From Leptolyngbya sp. NIES-3755 (GTDB lineage: Bacteria > Cyanobacteriota > Cyanobacteriia > Leptolyngbyales > Leptolyngbyaceae), in assembly GCA_001548435.1 (NCBI GenBank), contig AP017308.1, positions 2,737,030 through 2,801,029 of the forward strand: a stretch of DNA of 64,000 bases, read 5' to 3'. A model generated the notes under the pieces. That model was not told where the DNA came from, did not search any database, and saw only the letters and a program-made list of their open reading frames with translations. Shown here one piece after another: positions 36,652 to 46,509 of the stretch (position 1 is its first letter; each line of letters opens with the position of its first letter). The translations under genes and the position numbers were made by a program.

Positions 36652-37175
36652 AAATTCGCAAGTTCTCCCTTTATCCCTTTAGTACAACATTCGATTTATC
36701 ATGCTTAAACCTTTCCGGGTGTGTTACTAGAGCCAATCACCGTCTGATGATTGAATTTAATCTAATTGATGATCAATCTCAGGTTTTGATTCCCAATCCA
36801 AAAACTCCCACTCGTCAAGATAATCTATGGCAGACAACTTGTTTTGAGTGTTTCATCGGAGTACAAGATTCACCACGATATTGGGAGATTAATCTATCCC
36901 CAAGTGGCGATTGGAACGTTTACCGATTCGAGAATTACCGAACTGGAATGCAAGAAGAAACAGCGTTTTCGTCGCTGCCCTTTACTGTTACAACATCGCC
37001 AAATCACATCTCTATCGCGATCGCACTCGATCTAACTCAACTCAACCTCACTCAGTCGATCGACCTCGGAATCACAGCGGTGATCGAAACGGATCAAATC
37101 AGCTATTGGGCACTCAAACATTGCGGTAAAGAAGCCGATTTCCACATCCGAGAAAGTTTCGCGATCGAACTCTAA
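36648..37175 (+). CDS. DOMON-like domain protein
   Basis: 175 residues, all-beta in character, without signal peptide or Cys clusters beyond a few scattered ones. CFECFIGVQDSPRYWEINLS and PSGDWNVYRFENYRTGMQEE are the hallmark of the DOMON-like family, predicted to bind heme or sugar. DLGITAVIETDQISYWALKH is the closing strand pair. Translational coupling to the hexosamine-kinase-like gene suggests that both handle one sugar or glycoconjugate; this is inference. Confidence 0.83.
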   Translation: MKIRKFSLYPFSTTFDLSCLNLSGCVTRANHRLMIEFNLIDDQSQVLIPNPKTPTRQDNLWQTTCFECFIGVQDSPRYWEINLSPSGDWNVYRFENYRTGMQEETAFSSLPFTVTTSPNHISIAIALDLTQLNLTQSIDLGITAVIETDQISYWALKHCGKEADFHIRESFAIEL

Positions 37176-37203
37176 AATAAAGAAAAATTACTTCTACCGA
37201 GCG

Positions 37204-37749
37204 ATGTTGACCTCAACCGATTTCAGCGGCTTAATCAATCAGCGATTTTTCAAGAATTTCATGCCGATCCCAGCGACAAATTCCCTATCGCTCAGACAAG
37301 CCACACCCGAATTTGAACTACCCGATATCAAGAACGATCGCCGCGTCAAACTGTCCGATTACCGCAACGATCGCCCTGTGATTCTCGCGTTCACCCGAAT
37401 CTTCACCGAGAAACAGTACTGCCCATTTTGCTTTCCGCACATCAAAGCGCTGAATGATCAGTATCAAGAATTTGTCGATCGACAAGTCGAACTCTTAATG
37501 ATCACCAGCACCGACGAACAGCAAAGCAAAAAAGTCGTCGAAGATTTAGGGCTAAAATTCCCTTTACTGAGTGATTCAAGCTGCAAAATCTTCTGGAAAT
37601 ATCAAACGGGACAGGCTTTAGGTGCGCCATTACCTGCTCAATTTTTGCTCGATCGACAAGGCATCTTGAAATATAAACATCTCTTTTCCTTCCTCGATCA
37701 CAATGCCAGCGTTGAAACATTGTTAAATGAAATCGATCAACTTACCTAG
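37204..37749 (+). CDS. Peroxiredoxin/AhpC-TSA-like thioredoxin-fold protein
   Basis: 181 residues. PEFELPDIKNDRRVKLSDYR starts the thioredoxin fold, and PVILAFTRIFTEKQYCPFCF has a C-P-F-C pair where peroxiredoxins have P-x-x-x-T-x-x-C, so the site is closer to a redoxin of the ResA/Bcp border. VELLMITSTDEQQSKKVVED, FPLLSDSSCKIFWKYQTGQA and APLPAQFLLDRQGILKYKHL complete the fold. It probably reduces peroxides or protein disulfides in the cytoplasm; no signal peptide is seen. The ATG at 37204 matches related proteins I recall; 37261 is an alternative. It lies 28 bases after the DOMON-like gene on the same strand. Confidence 0.85.
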   Translation: MLTSTDFSGLINQRFFKNFMPIPATNSLSLRQATPEFELPDIKNDRRVKLSDYRNDRPVILAFTRIFTEKQYCPFCFPHIKALNDQYQEFVDRQVELLMITSTDEQQSKKVVEDLGLKFPLLSDSSCKIFWKYQTGQALGAPLPAQFLLDRQGILKYKHLFSFLDHNASVETLLNEIDQLT

Positions 37750-37753
37750 AGTT

Positions 37754-37960
37754 TCATCGAGTACTGGCAACGCTGTAAGAATCTGGTTTACAGTCCACAA
37801 AGCTAAGCGCCTCTGAATCCAGAAACCCTGCCAGCGCCATTTCTAGAACAGCTTCAACTGGGTATTCAATTTCAGCAGCATGATCAAGATACGCCTGTCG
37901 AATGTGTTCAGGTAAAGCGTTCAAAATCCTTTGTGCCGTTATGTTATCAAGATGCTGCAT
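37754..37960 (-). CDS. Small conserved cyanobacterial protein, unknown function
   Basis: 68 residues: MQHLDNITAQRILNALPEHI, then RQAYLDHAAEIEYPVEAVLE and MALAGFLDSEALSFVDCKPD. The first part resembles a short helical unit and the FLDSEALSF.DC end recurs in cyanobacterial small proteins from memory. It is 11 bases downstream of the DnaJ gene on the same strand, so it may be its operon partner. A clear start (ATG at 37960) and fit between neighbours support it as a gene. No function can be given. Confidence 0.65.
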   Translation of the reverse strand: MQHLDNITAQRILNALPEHIRQAYLDHAAEIEYPVEAVLEMALAGFLDSEALSFVDCKPDSYSVASTR

Positions 37961-37971
37961 AACACACAGTC

Positions 37972-38970
37972 CTAGAGCGTGACCGATTTAATTGCACTGC
38001 GGGGATCGTAGCTCCGATTATCACGAATCTTCTCGTAAGCCTCACGCTCGATCGCACTTAATTCTTTCGGAGGTGCGATCGTAATTTTGACCATTTGATC
38101 GCCACGTTCGCCTTTCTGATTCTTCCAGCCTTTACCGCGTAAACGTAACGATTGTCCCGACCGCACACCCGCTGGAACATTCACTTTCACGGTTCCATCT
38201 GGAGTCGGTACATCGATCTGCGCTCCCAATACCGCTTCATCAGGGGTGATCGACACTTCACAAGTCAAATTCCCATCTGCATCGAATTGAAAGAACGAAT
38301 GCGGCAACAGTTCAACTGCCAGATACAAATCTCCCCGCTGACTGGTGTAGAACCGACTGTAGCGCCCTTTACCCCGGACTCTGATGCGACTGCCCACTTT
38401 GGCTCCCGCTGGAATCCGAACATTAATTTCTTCGTTGTTCACGCTCAAACGCTTTTCTGTTCCGTTGAACGCCTCAGAGAACGTGAGTTTGATCGAGGCA
38501 TCAATATCGAGATTTTCTCCGGTTGCAGCCCGTTCATCGGTTGAGAACCCACCCGGAGCGCGATAGTTCGCATTTCGGAACGGATCGCGTCCACCGTAAG
38601 GCGATCGACCTAATAAATCGTTAATAAATTCCTCAAAATTGTCATATCGACCAAATTCGACATCATCAAAGCCGCCTGTATTGAAGGGAGATCGAGAAGT
38701 GGAAGTCGATCGAGAATATCCGCCCGATTGATCGGCTTGTTTCCAATACTGTCCGTACTGATCGTACTTCTTGCGCTTATCGGGATCAGACAGAACTTCG
38801 TTCGCTTCGTTGACTTCTTTAAATTTTGCTTCTGCGGCTTTATCCCCAGGATTGACATCGGGGTGATACTGACGGGCGAGTTTGCGAAACGCCTTCTTAA
38901 TCTCGTCAGCGCTCGCGGTTTTGCTCACCCCTAGAACTTGGTAGTAATCTTTGAAGTTTGTTGCAGCCAC
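37972..38970 (-). CDS. DnaJ-type co-chaperone, CbpA-like
   Basis: 332 residues. The J domain spans about 6-72 ([20 protein letters not shown], then the H-P-D tripeptide in [11 protein letters not shown]). A Gly/Ser/Phe-rich linker follows (about 75-150, [12 protein letters not shown]), then the two C-terminal substrate-binding beta domains. The Cys-rich zinc region of full DnaJ is absent, as in CbpA. It stimulates DnaK ATPase and delivers unfolded clients. Translation starts at GTG (38968-38970) with GAGGGG upstream; an ATG just before it is in another frame. It is divergent from mutS. Confidence 0.93.
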   Translation of the reverse strand: MAATNFKDYYQVLGVSKTASADEIKKAFRKLARQYHPDVNPGDKAAEAKFKEVNEANEVLSDPDKRKKYDQYGQYWKQADQSGGYSRSTSTSRSPFNTGGFDDVEFGRYDNFEEFINDLLGRSPYGGRDPFRNANYRAPGGFSTDERAATGENLDIDASIKLTFSEAFNGTEKRLSVNNEEINVRIPAGAKVGSRIRVRGKGRYSRFYTSQRGDLYLAVELLPHSFFQFDADGNLTCEVSITPDEAVLGAQIDVPTPDGTVKVNVPAGVRSGQSLRLRGKGWKNQKGERGDQMVKITIAPPKELSAIEREAYEKIRDNRSYDPRSAIKSVTL

Positions 38971-39098
38971 TCGCTCATCCCCTCGTAAAAATATCGTAGT
39001 TAACTTATGTGAACATCCTAAATGCAGAATGCCCGATTTCTTGTATTTCTAGGCTAACAAACTTGCTACTGTTGCCTTAGAAAATTCTGATAGGAATT

Positions 39099-39121
39099 CC
39101 CGAACTCGATCGAGTCGGGAT
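39099..39121. repeat. Inverted repeat in the dnaJ-mutS spacer
   Basis: TCCCGA and TCGGGA flank the palindrome CTCGATCGAG, giving a dyad with a single unpaired A. It lies about 87 bases before mutS and 129 before the dnaJ start. There is no T run, so it is not a normal terminator; an operator or a HIP1-like repeat remains possible. Confidence 0.6.
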
Positions 39122-39207
39122 CGTCTGCTTCAGTTGTCCCCAATTGATCCACGCTAAAATGATTGGGCTAATGCTAGATTTTAGTAATATTGTACTAAAT
39201 TTCTTTC

Positions 39208-41880
39208 ATGACTGTTCCCGCTGCTCAACCTGATCCGACTCAAGGAGTTCCCGATCGCTTAATCAAGCATTCGGTTCGCTATGCCGATCATCGTGCGGTC
39301 AAACGTGACCATCTCACGCCGATGATGCGACACTATGCAGATCTCAAAGATCAATATCCTCATGCGATTTTGGTGTACCGAGTGGGCGATTTTTATGAGA
39401 CGTTTTTCCAAGATGCGCTGATTATTTCACGCGAACTAGAAATCGTTCTCACTTCCAAGGATGGCGGGAAGGAAGTCGGGCGCGTTCCCCTGTCAGGAAT
39501 TCCCCATCATGCCCTCGATCGCTATTCGGCGCAGCTAGTCGAAAAAGGATATGCGATCGCGGTGTGTGATCAGGTTGAAGATCCAGCCGAAGCACAGGGA
39601 TTAGTTCGTCGTGAGATCACTCGCGTGATTACTCCAGGAACCATTCTTGAAGAAGGAATGTTGAATGCAAAACGCAATAATTTCTTAGCTGCAATTGTTG
39701 TCGCTGGAACGCATTGGGGATTAGCTTACGCAGATATCTCAACCGGGGAATTTCTCACGACACAATCAAACGGATTAGATCAACTTAGTAGTGAATTAAT
39801 GCGGCTACAGCCTGCGGAAATTTTAGTCCCTACGAATGCACCCGATTTAGGTGGATTATTGCGACCCGGAGAACGTTCTCCTCACATTCCCGAAAGTTTA
39901 CCGACACAATTTTGTTATACCTTGCGATCGCAGTCTCCATTCTCTCAAGCCGAAGCCCGCCAGCGATTAGTCGAACGGTTTAAGGTGCGATCGCTCGAAG
40001 GAATGGGATGCGAACACTTGCCATTAGCAGTTCGGGCTGCGGGTGGACTATTGGAATATATCGAATCCACTTCAGAACGCAATGTAGTAGACACCACAAA
40101 ATCGAAAAATTCAGAGCCAACGCAAGTTCCACTCCAGCCAATTTGCACCTATACAATCACAGAATATTTAACCCTTGATCCACAGACTCGCCGCAATCTA
40201 GAAATTACACAAACGGTTCGAGATGGAACCTTTCTCGGATCGCTTCTCTGGGCAGTCGATCATACCGAGACTCCCATGGGAAGCCGCGCCCTAAGACGTT
40301 GGTTATTGCAGCCATTATTGAAGGTTGCAGAAATCGAAGCCCGTCAGGACACGATCGAGGAACTTGTAAAAGATGGTGTTTTTCGAGAAGATCTCAAGCA
40401 GATGCTTTCTCAAATCTATGACTTAGAACGATTAGCAGGTCGAGCCGGATCAGGAAGTGCAAGTCCAAGAGATTTGGTCAATATTGCAGAATCCCTGAGC
40501 AAACTTCCAGAGTTGGCGCGATTAGTCACGAGAGCAAAATCTTCTTATCTTCGTGCGTTGCAACAGGTTCCACCGCTTCTAGAAGAGTTAGGTCAAAATC
40601 TTTTAGCTCACTTTGTCGAACGCCCACCGCTCGCAATTAAAGAAGGCGGACTTATTCGATCGAACATTGTGAAACCACTCGATGAAATGCGCTCTCAAGC
40701 CGCAGAAGACGAGAAATGGTTAGCAGAATTAGAAAAAACCGAGCGCGATCGTACCGGGATTCAAACGCTAAAAGTCGGATACAACAAAGCTTTTGGCTAT
40801 TACATTAGTATTTCTCGTGCCAAAGCTGGACAATATCCCGAAGGCTACGAGCGCAAGCAAACTTTAACGAGCGAAGAACGATTTACAACCGATGACCTAA
40901 AAACCCGTGAAAACCGAATCATGAATGCGCGGCGAGAAATTAGCGAACTCGAATACGAAATTTTTGTGGAACTGCGATCGACGGTCGGTGAACAAGCCGA
41001 ACTCATTCGCAAAGTCGCTCACGCTGTCGCAGCAGTGGACGCTTTAACGGGACTGGCTGAACTCGCAGTATTCAAAAACTTCTGTCGTCCGAAACTTTCA
41101 GCGGGACGAGAAATCTCGATCGTCGAAGGTCGTCACCCAGTCGTAGAGCAATCCTTACCCGCTGGTTTCTTTGTTCCAAATTCGGCTGAACTCGGTTCTC
41201 CTGCTCCCGATCTCATTGTTCTCACGGGTCCGAATGCCAGCGGAAAAAGCTGCTATCTGCGGCAAATTGGACTCATTCAACTCTTGGCGCAAACCGGAAG
41301 CTTTGTTCCTGCCGATTCTGCCCGATTAGGAATTTGCGATCGCATCTTCACCCGTGTCGGTGCAGTCGATGATCTCGCCACCGGACAATCAACCTTTATG
41401 GTGGAAATGAACGAAACTGCGAATATTTTGAATCACGCGACGGATCGCTCTCTGGTTCTCTTAGATGAAATTGGACGTGGAACCGCGACGTTTGATGGAT
41501 TGTCGATCGCTTGGGCAGTCGCGGAGCATTTAGCAACCGAAATTCGCGCTCGAACTATTTTCGCAACACACTATCACGAACTCAACGAACTCGCATCGAT
41601 TCTGCCAAACGTCGCGAACTATCAAGTGACTGTGCGAGAGATGCCAGAGCAAATTATTTTCCTGCACAAAGTCCAACCCGGAGGAGCCGATCGCTCTTAT
41701 GGTATCGAAGCGGGACGACTGGCAGGATTACCCAGTTCGGTGATCGATCGCGCCCGTCAAGTGATGACGCAAATCGAGAAACATAGCAAAATCGCGATCG
41801 GGCTTCGCAAAACCAAATCCAAACCTGCTGAACCCCCGAAAGATCCCACACAGCAACTCGACATCTTTAGCGACTTTTAG
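39208..41880 (+). CDS. mutS: DNA mismatch repair protein MutS
   Basis: 890 residues, full MutS1 length. The mismatch-reading N-terminal motif is [16 protein letters not shown], where the Phe-x-Glu pair stacks on and contacts the mismatched base. Connector, lever and clamp domains follow. The ATPase has Walker A at [15 protein letters not shown], Walker B with [16 protein letters not shown] and the IFATHYHEL His loop. The C-terminus ends QQLDIFSDF. It recognises mismatches and starts repair with MutL, which is not in this window. It is well separated on the plus strand, 5 bases before the convergent PIN-like gene. Confidence 0.97.
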   Translation: MTVPAAQPDPTQGVPDRLIKHSVRYADHRAVKRDHLTPMMRHYADLKDQYPHAILVYRVGDFYETFFQDALIISRELEIVLTSKDGGKEVGRVPLSGIPHHALDRYSAQLVEKGYAIAVCDQVEDPAEAQGLVRREITRVITPGTILEEGMLNAKRNNFLAAIVVAGTHWGLAYADISTGEFLTTQSNGLDQLSSELMRLQPAEILVPTNAPDLGGLLRPGERSPHIPESLPTQFCYTLRSQSPFSQAEARQRLVERFKVRSLEGMGCEHLPLAVRAAGGLLEYIESTSERNVVDTTKSKNSEPTQVPLQPICTYTITEYLTLDPQTRRNLEITQTVRDGTFLGSLLWAVDHTETPMGSRALRRWLLQPLLKVAEIEARQDTIEELVKDGVFREDLKQMLSQIYDLERLAGRAGSGSASPRDLVNIAESLSKLPELARLVTRAKSSYLRALQQVPPLLEELGQNLLAHFVERPPLAIKEGGLIRSNIVKPLDEMRSQAAEDEKWLAELEKTERDRTGIQTLKVGYNKAFGYYISISRAKAGQYPEGYERKQTLTSEERFTTDDLKTRENRIMNARREISELEYEIFVELRSTVGEQAELIRKVAHAVAAVDALTGLAELAVFKNFCRPKLSAGREISIVEGRHPVVEQSLPAGFFVPNSAELGSPAPDLIVLTGPNASGKSCYLRQIGLIQLLAQTGSFVPADSARLGICDRIFTRVGAVDDLATGQSTFMVEMNETANILNHATDRSLVLLDEIGRGTATFDGLSIAWAVAEHLATEIRARTIFATHYHELNELASILPNVANYQVTVREMPEQIIFLHKVQPGGADRSYGIEAGRLAGLPSSVIDRARQVMTQIEKHSKIAIGLRKTKSKPAEPPKDPTQQLDIFSDF

Positions 41881-41885
41881 AATCT

Positions 41886-42374
41886 CTACTGATCTTCTTG
41901 TGCCAGTGTTAGTGCTTGATCATAGAGTCGATCGCTAATTCTTGTTCCTTTTTCGATCAGCGCATTCAAGACATCTTTCACACTTTCGAGCCGTCCTCGC
42001 TGTTTTGCCAGTATCAGGATGCCGATCGTGCCAATTACAGGCAATTGTCTTGAAATCGCAACTCGTCGTGCGGCTCGTTCGTCAATGAGTACTTGATTTG
42101 CCTTGAGTTCTTCTGCTAAAGCGATCGCCGCAGATTCTCCTAAGTCCAAATTAAAATCGCGCTGTAAAACTTGACACGATTGAAAATCGATTAATGATCG
42201 AACTTCTAACCAGTCTAACTCTGGTACAAGTTGTGCCGCTGGATGATCTCCGATTGTGAGTTCGGCATAAACTTCCTCCGGAATGATCACGATGCCAAAA
42301 AGCTCATGTAGCAAGTGAAGTTGTCCAACTTTGGCTAACTCACTTAAAGGAGTCGCATCAGACACAACAATCAT
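41886..42374 (-). CDS. DUF3368 PIN-like toxin
   Basis: 162 residues. MIVVSDATPLSELAKVGQLH has the first Asp and the P-L-x-x-L-x-K-x-x-x-L pattern of DUF3368 proteins. LDLGESAAIALAEELKANQV gives the middle acidic residue of the PIN fold, and LIDERAARRVAISRQLPVIG with TIGILILAKQRG is the signature end. PIN domains are Mg-dependent RNases. Its ATG overlaps the stop of the upstream UPF0175 gene by 4 bases. It is read as the toxin of a UPF0175/DUF3368 pair. Confidence 0.9.
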   Translation of the reverse strand: MIVVSDATPLSELAKVGQLHLLHELFGIVIIPEEVYAELTIGDHPAAQLVPELDWLEVRSLIDFQSCQVLQRDFNLDLGESAAIALAEELKANQVLIDERAARRVAISRQLPVIGTIGILILAKQRGRLESVKDVLNALIEKGTRISDRLYDQALTLAQEDQ

Positions 42375-42685
42375 GCTGAGTGCTTGTCTAAAGTGCGACT
42401 TGCCTGCTCGATTTCATCCTGCAAATCTTCAAGTTCTAAAGAGTCATCGAACAGAGAAATTCCGAATCGTCCCATTCGATCGAACATTTCGATCCGAGAC
42501 ACACCTAACAAATTCGCTGCCTTGCCGCTACTAATTTCACCTGCTGCCAGTAAAGTCATGACATAAGCTTCTTTGGCGTTTTCTAGAGCCTCTGCTTGAA
42601 CCGCATCTGCGATTTTGACAACAGGCAACGTGAAAGTCACTTGCAATGCTTCTATGCCTTTATCCTGCGAAATGTGGGTATTCAT
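42371..42685 (-). CDS. UPF0175-family antitoxin
   Basis: 104 residues. VTFTLPVVKIADAVQAEALE is the beginning of the UPF0175 domain, and AYVMTLLAAGEISSGKAANL followed by LGVSRIEMFDRMGRFGIS contains its helix-turn-helix that binds DNA. The acidic C-terminal helix (LFDDSLELEDLQDEIEQASR) would bind the toxin. It lies upstream of and translationally coupled to the DUF3368 gene. Control is likely autoregulation by the pair; I saw no operator. Confidence 0.9.
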   Translation of the reverse strand: MNTHISQDKGIEALQVTFTLPVVKIADAVQAEALENAKEAYVMTLLAAGEISSGKAANLLGVSRIEMFDRMGRFGISLFDDSLELEDLQDEIEQASRTLDKHSA

Positions 42686-42883
42686 CAGTGGATGGCTCTC
42701 ATGATTCCAAAACGATCAAACAAATCGACTCATATTCTCAGCGTACTTCGGATTTGCAAACTCATCGACCCAAATTCGTCGTCTAAAACTCAGTCCAGCC
42801 CTTGAAGCTCAAGGATGAAATGACGCTCGATTTTAGTGGAGAAAGGGTAGCCAAACCTTTTCTTGGGATTTGCGACAAGTTCG

Positions 42884-45085
42884 CTAAACATCTTCAGCGA
42901 GTCTGCCATTGGAAGGCGAAACCTGGGTGAGATGTAGAAACGGGTTAGATTGCGGAATGAGCTTTGCTGCATCGATTCGGGTCAGCGGTTTGGAGAAGAG
43001 ATAGCCTTGAGCGTATTCGCATTTCAGTGCTTTTAACTGTGCGAGTTGCTTGGTCGTTTCGACTCCTTCCGCGACCACATCCATGCCCAGATTCCAGGCT
43101 AGTGTGATGATCGTGCGAACGAGTTCTAACTTTTCGCCATCAATATCGACGCGGCTGACAAAAGAACGATCGATTTTCAGCACGTCCATCGGGAAGCGAT
43201 AGAGATACCCTAACGAAGAGTAGCCCGTTCCAAAATCATCCACGGAAAGCTGAATTCCCATTGCTTTGAGTTGAAGCAACATATCCATAGCGGATTCGGT
43301 GTTCTCCATAATCGCGCTTTCGGTGATTTCGAGCTTGATACAGTGGGCATCGACTCCGGTATCCGTGAGAATTTGCCGGATTTGATTGATCAAACTCGGC
43401 TGTGAAAATTGCCGACTAGAGAGATTGACACTAATCGTTAAGGGTGGTTCTGGTGCAAATTCATCCTGCCAGCGTTTCAACTGGCGACAGGCTTCACGCA
43501 GTACCCAATGTCCAAGAGGAATGATTAATCCGGTTTCTTCTGCGATCGGCACAAATTTTCCAGGTGAAATAATGCCTTGTTCGGGATGTTGCCATCGGAC
43601 TAAGGCTTCAAAGCCCATAATTCGTCCGGTTGCCAGTGCCACGATCGGTTGATAGTACAGTTCAAAATCTTGCCGCTCCACTGCTTTTCGCAAGTCATTT
43701 TCTAACTGCATCAAAGCGACCACGTGCGTGTGCATATCGGTATCAAACACTTCGTGGCAAGCTTTTCCTTGAGCTTTAGCGCGATACATGGCGATATCTG
43801 CACCCCGCAGCAAATCTTCAGGTCGATCGAAGTCAGTTGAGGAAAGTGTGATCCCGATACTCGCAGAAGTAAACACTTCATGCCCATTCAAATTAAACGG
43901 GGTGGAAAGGGCTTGCTGAACTCGTTCTGCGATTTTTGTCGCATCATTATCGCTCTGAATATTTTCGAGCAAAATCGTAAATTCATCGCCACCGAGTCTT
44001 GCCACCGTATCGTTTTTACTCAAACACGCTTCTAATCGACGGGCGATCGCAATGAGCAACTGATCCCCAATCATGTGCCCCAAACTATCGTTGATCACTT
44101 TAAAGCGATCGAGATCGAGAAACAATAATGCAAATCGCTGTGCTGGATTATCATTCGCACGTTCTACAGTCTGACTTAACCGCTCCATGAACAGTAAGCG
44201 ATTCGGCAATCCCGTCAACGAATCATGGAACGCATTACGACGAAGTTGTTCTTCAACGATCTTACGTTCAGTGACTTCTCGCATCACAGAGACAAAATGA
44301 GTCACTTGTCCCTGTTCATTGCGAATTGGAACCATGTTGACATCAACCCAGAAATGCGACCCGTTCTTGCGATAAAAAATCACTTCCGCACGAACAGGTT
44401 CAAACGCTTTCAACGTGTCTCGAATCCGATCGACTTCCATTCTCGAAGTTTTTTCACCCAGTAACACGAGCGCAGATTTGCCGATCGCTTCACCCGAAGA
44501 GTATCCAGTCGTGCGCGAAAACGCATCATTCACATAGATAATTCTGAGACTCAGCGGATCGTCGATCGCTTCTTCGGTCTGCGAAATCATCACAATCTCA
44601 TTCGCGTTCACCACGACCGATTCGAGCAGTCGCAAGTATTCTTCGAGCCATTTGCGCTCGGTAATATCTTTCACCGTGATCAAAGTTCCAGTCGCTTCTC
44701 CAGCAGAATTACACAGCAGAGTTGCGTTCACTTCTGCCCAAAACTTTCGTCCATCTTTGCGGCGGAGTTGTCCCTCTTTCCAGCCGTAAAAGGGTTGTGC
44801 CTCATTGGATGTGCCTTGAAAATCGAACCAACCTTCGATCGCATGAAAAAAATGATGCGCGGGCTTCCCAGCCATTTCGCCGACTGAACAGCCGACTAAT
44901 TTAGCAAGCCGTGAGTTAACGTATAGGACTTGATCCTGTGAATCGGTAATTACAACCCCATCGTTGAGATTTTCAACAACGGTTTGCAGTAGCCATTCGG
45001 GTTCTTTGATCAGAGCGGGTGCAGGATTAGGCTCTACTGCCGGGTTTGGCTGATTGGAGGTCTCCAGATCGATCGACTTTGCCAT
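42884..45085 (-). CDS. PAS-PAS-GGDEF-EAL cyclic-di-GMP protein
   Basis: 733 residues from the ATG at 45085 (AAGG upstream; the longer frame begins with TTG). Two PAS domains come first (about 28-150, with FFHAIEGWFDFQG, and 160-285), then GGDEF (about 290-455) with DLDRFKVINDSLGHMIGDQL and the intact A-site VARLGGDEFTILLEN. EAL follows (about 465-715) with the catalytic start GFEALVRWQHPEQG, KLEITESAIM and the DDFGTGYSSLGYL metal loop. Both the synthase and phosphodiesterase motifs look complete, so it may be bifunctional or one domain may regulate the other. No membrane segment is present; it is probably a soluble sensor. Confidence 0.93.
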   Translation of the reverse strand: MAKSIDLETSNQPNPAVEPNPAPALIKEPEWLLQTVVENLNDGVVITDSQDQVLYVNSRLAKLVGCSVGEMAGKPAHHFFHAIEGWFDFQGTSNEAQPFYGWKEGQLRRKDGRKFWAEVNATLLCNSAGEATGTLITVKDITERKWLEEYLRLLESVVVNANEIVMISQTEEAIDDPLSLRIIYVNDAFSRTTGYSSGEAIGKSALVLLGEKTSRMEVDRIRDTLKAFEPVRAEVIFYRKNGSHFWVDVNMVPIRNEQGQVTHFVSVMREVTERKIVEEQLRRNAFHDSLTGLPNRLLFMERLSQTVERANDNPAQRFALLFLDLDRFKVINDSLGHMIGDQLLIAIARRLEACLSKNDTVARLGGDEFTILLENIQSDNDATKIAERVQQALSTPFNLNGHEVFTSASIGITLSSTDFDRPEDLLRGADIAMYRAKAQGKACHEVFDTDMHTHVVALMQLENDLRKAVERQDFELYYQPIVALATGRIMGFEALVRWQHPEQGIISPGKFVPIAEETGLIIPLGHWVLREACRQLKRWQDEFAPEPPLTISVNLSSRQFSQPSLINQIRQILTDTGVDAHCIKLEITESAIMENTESAMDMLLQLKAMGIQLSVDDFGTGYSSLGYLYRFPMDVLKIDRSFVSRVDIDGEKLELVRTIITLAWNLGMDVVAEGVETTKQLAQLKALKCEYAQGYLFSKPLTRIDAAKLIPQSNPFLHLTQVSPSNGRLAEDV

Positions 45086-45259
45086 GCCTGCTACCTTGGG
45101 AAAATGACGCAACAGAAAGACATTTGAGAAATGATGACTTTCTGAGGTGGGTGAATGAAGTAGATCACGCGAAATCAGTGAAAAACGATCGCACCTCTCT
45201 CAATGAGAAAGTGCAGTGTGACTAGGTTCAGTCTGCCCACGATCGTGCAGTTAAGAACG

Positions 45260-46081
45260 TTAGGAATGAGTGGAAGACCATTGTGTGATCTGGGTTGCAA
45301 GTTCAAGTGCGAATTTCTGTGGAAGGCTGTGATCTGCGTTCGGTAAGATGACTAATTTAGCGTTCGGTATTTCATTTGCGTAGGTTTCACTGTGCCAAAG
45401 TGGAATTGTTTCGTCTTGGTCGCCTGTAATCACTAGAGTTGGCACTGTGAGGCGATGAATCTCTTTTTCTACAGTGTCGATCGCGTCTTCAGGTCTGAGT
45501 CGATCAACGAGAAACGATCGTGCCGCAGGTTGCGTATTCAGTTCACGTCGCATCCAGGAAATTTGCCCGATTAATTTTTCTTGTCCAAATAGTCCCGCGA
45601 TCGGTTTTATCAAGTCCAAGCCCCAATCGATCGCTGGCGTTTCCCACAAGATTGGACGCAGATGATCATACCGTCCAGCAAAGCTATCATCTCGAATTCC
45701 AGCAGGAGCCGCTAGAATCAAACCCTTCACAGAATCAGGATATTGAAGCGAATATGCAGCAGACACCCAACCGCCAAATGAGTGCCCTAATAGATAAAAC
45801 GAATCTAGTTCCAAAGCTTCAACAACTTGCCGTAGGAAAGCAACTTCTTTAGCAATGTCATATCGAATGATGGGACGGGCAGACTCTCCGAACCCGAATA
45901 GGTCTAATCCAATACAGCGAAAGTTCGATTTCAGGTGATTGCTCAAAGGCAGCCAGCCAGCGGATTCTCCCATAAAGCCATGCAGCATGACCAACGGCAT
46001 TCCCTCTCCAACTTCTAGATAAGCAGCGGGAACTGTGTTTAAGTTGTCGAAATCAAGCTGAATTTGGATAATTTTTTTCAT
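45260..46081 (-). CDS. Alpha/beta-hydrolase fold protein
   Basis: 273 residues. The oxyanion motif is GMPLVMLHGFMGESAGWLPL, the nucleophile elbow YLLGHSFGGWVSAAYSLQYP (G-H-S-F-G-G), the acidic residue lies in TGDQDETIPLWH and the His in ILPNADHSLPQKFA. This is the canonical triad of the large Mes-like hydrolase family. The AFAGRYDHLRPI stretch is the lid. No signal peptide. The substrate cannot be inferred. It is divergent from the Lin0512 gene. Confidence 0.9.
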   Translation of the reverse strand: MKKIIQIQLDFDNLNTVPAAYLEVGEGMPLVMLHGFMGESAGWLPLSNHLKSNFRCIGLDLFGFGESARPIIRYDIAKEVAFLRQVVEALELDSFYLLGHSFGGWVSAAYSLQYPDSVKGLILAAPAGIRDDSFAGRYDHLRPILWETPAIDWGLDLIKPIAGLFGQEKLIGQISWMRRELNTQPAARSFLVDRLRPEDAIDTVEKEIHRLTVPTLVITGDQDETIPLWHSETYANEIPNAKLVILPNADHSLPQKFALELATQITQWSSTHS

Positions 46082-46146
46082 ATCGATCGAGCCACTTCAG
46101 CCTCTAATTTAACGTACTATCAATAAGCGATATTTGGAACGCAGCA

Positions 46147-46509
46147 ATGGCATTAAAACGGTTTGTGATCGAGATGGGAATGGGTGTGGATCAACATGGA
46201 CAAGATCCAACAGTTGCAGCATCGAGAGCGGTAAGAAATGCGATCGCTCATAATGCCTTGCCCGGAATTTGGGAAGTCGCAAAGCTCGATCATCCGAGTC
46301 AAATGGTGATCGAAGTTCAGATCGCAGTTCCATATCCTGAGCAAGTTCGAGCCGAAGAAGTACTGCAAGTTTTACCATTCGGGCAAAAAACACTCAAGGT
46401 TGAATCTGGTGGAATGATTGTCCAGGGAAGAGCGATCGAGGAATTCAACGATAAAAATGATGATATGTATGTCGCGGTTGCATCCGTTACTGTGTTTGTT
46501 GAACAATGA
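46147..46509 (+). CDS. Lin0512-family protein
   Basis: 120 residues. MALKRFVIEMGMGVDQHGQD, then PTVAASRAVRNAIAHNALPG and MVIEVQIAVPYPEQVRAEEV match the Lin0512 family over its whole length, a small cyclic-amide-related fold without an established function. It overlaps the pseudouridine-synthase-like gene by 4 bases (ATGA), so the two are translated together. No function is proposed. Confidence 0.9.
   Translation: MALKRFVIEMGMGVDQHGQDPTVAASRAVRNAIAHNALPGIWEVAKLDHPSQMVIEVQIAVPYPEQVRAEEVLQVLPFGQKTLKVESGGMIVQGRAIEEFNDKNDDMYVAVASVTVFVEQ

Noticed and set aside
42686-42883. Possible broken gene between the UPF0175 and GGDEF genes
   Set aside because: Short fragments in three frames (e.g. MADSLKMFSELVANPKKRFG) are not enough to name a pseudogene; left as a spacer with no supported feature.
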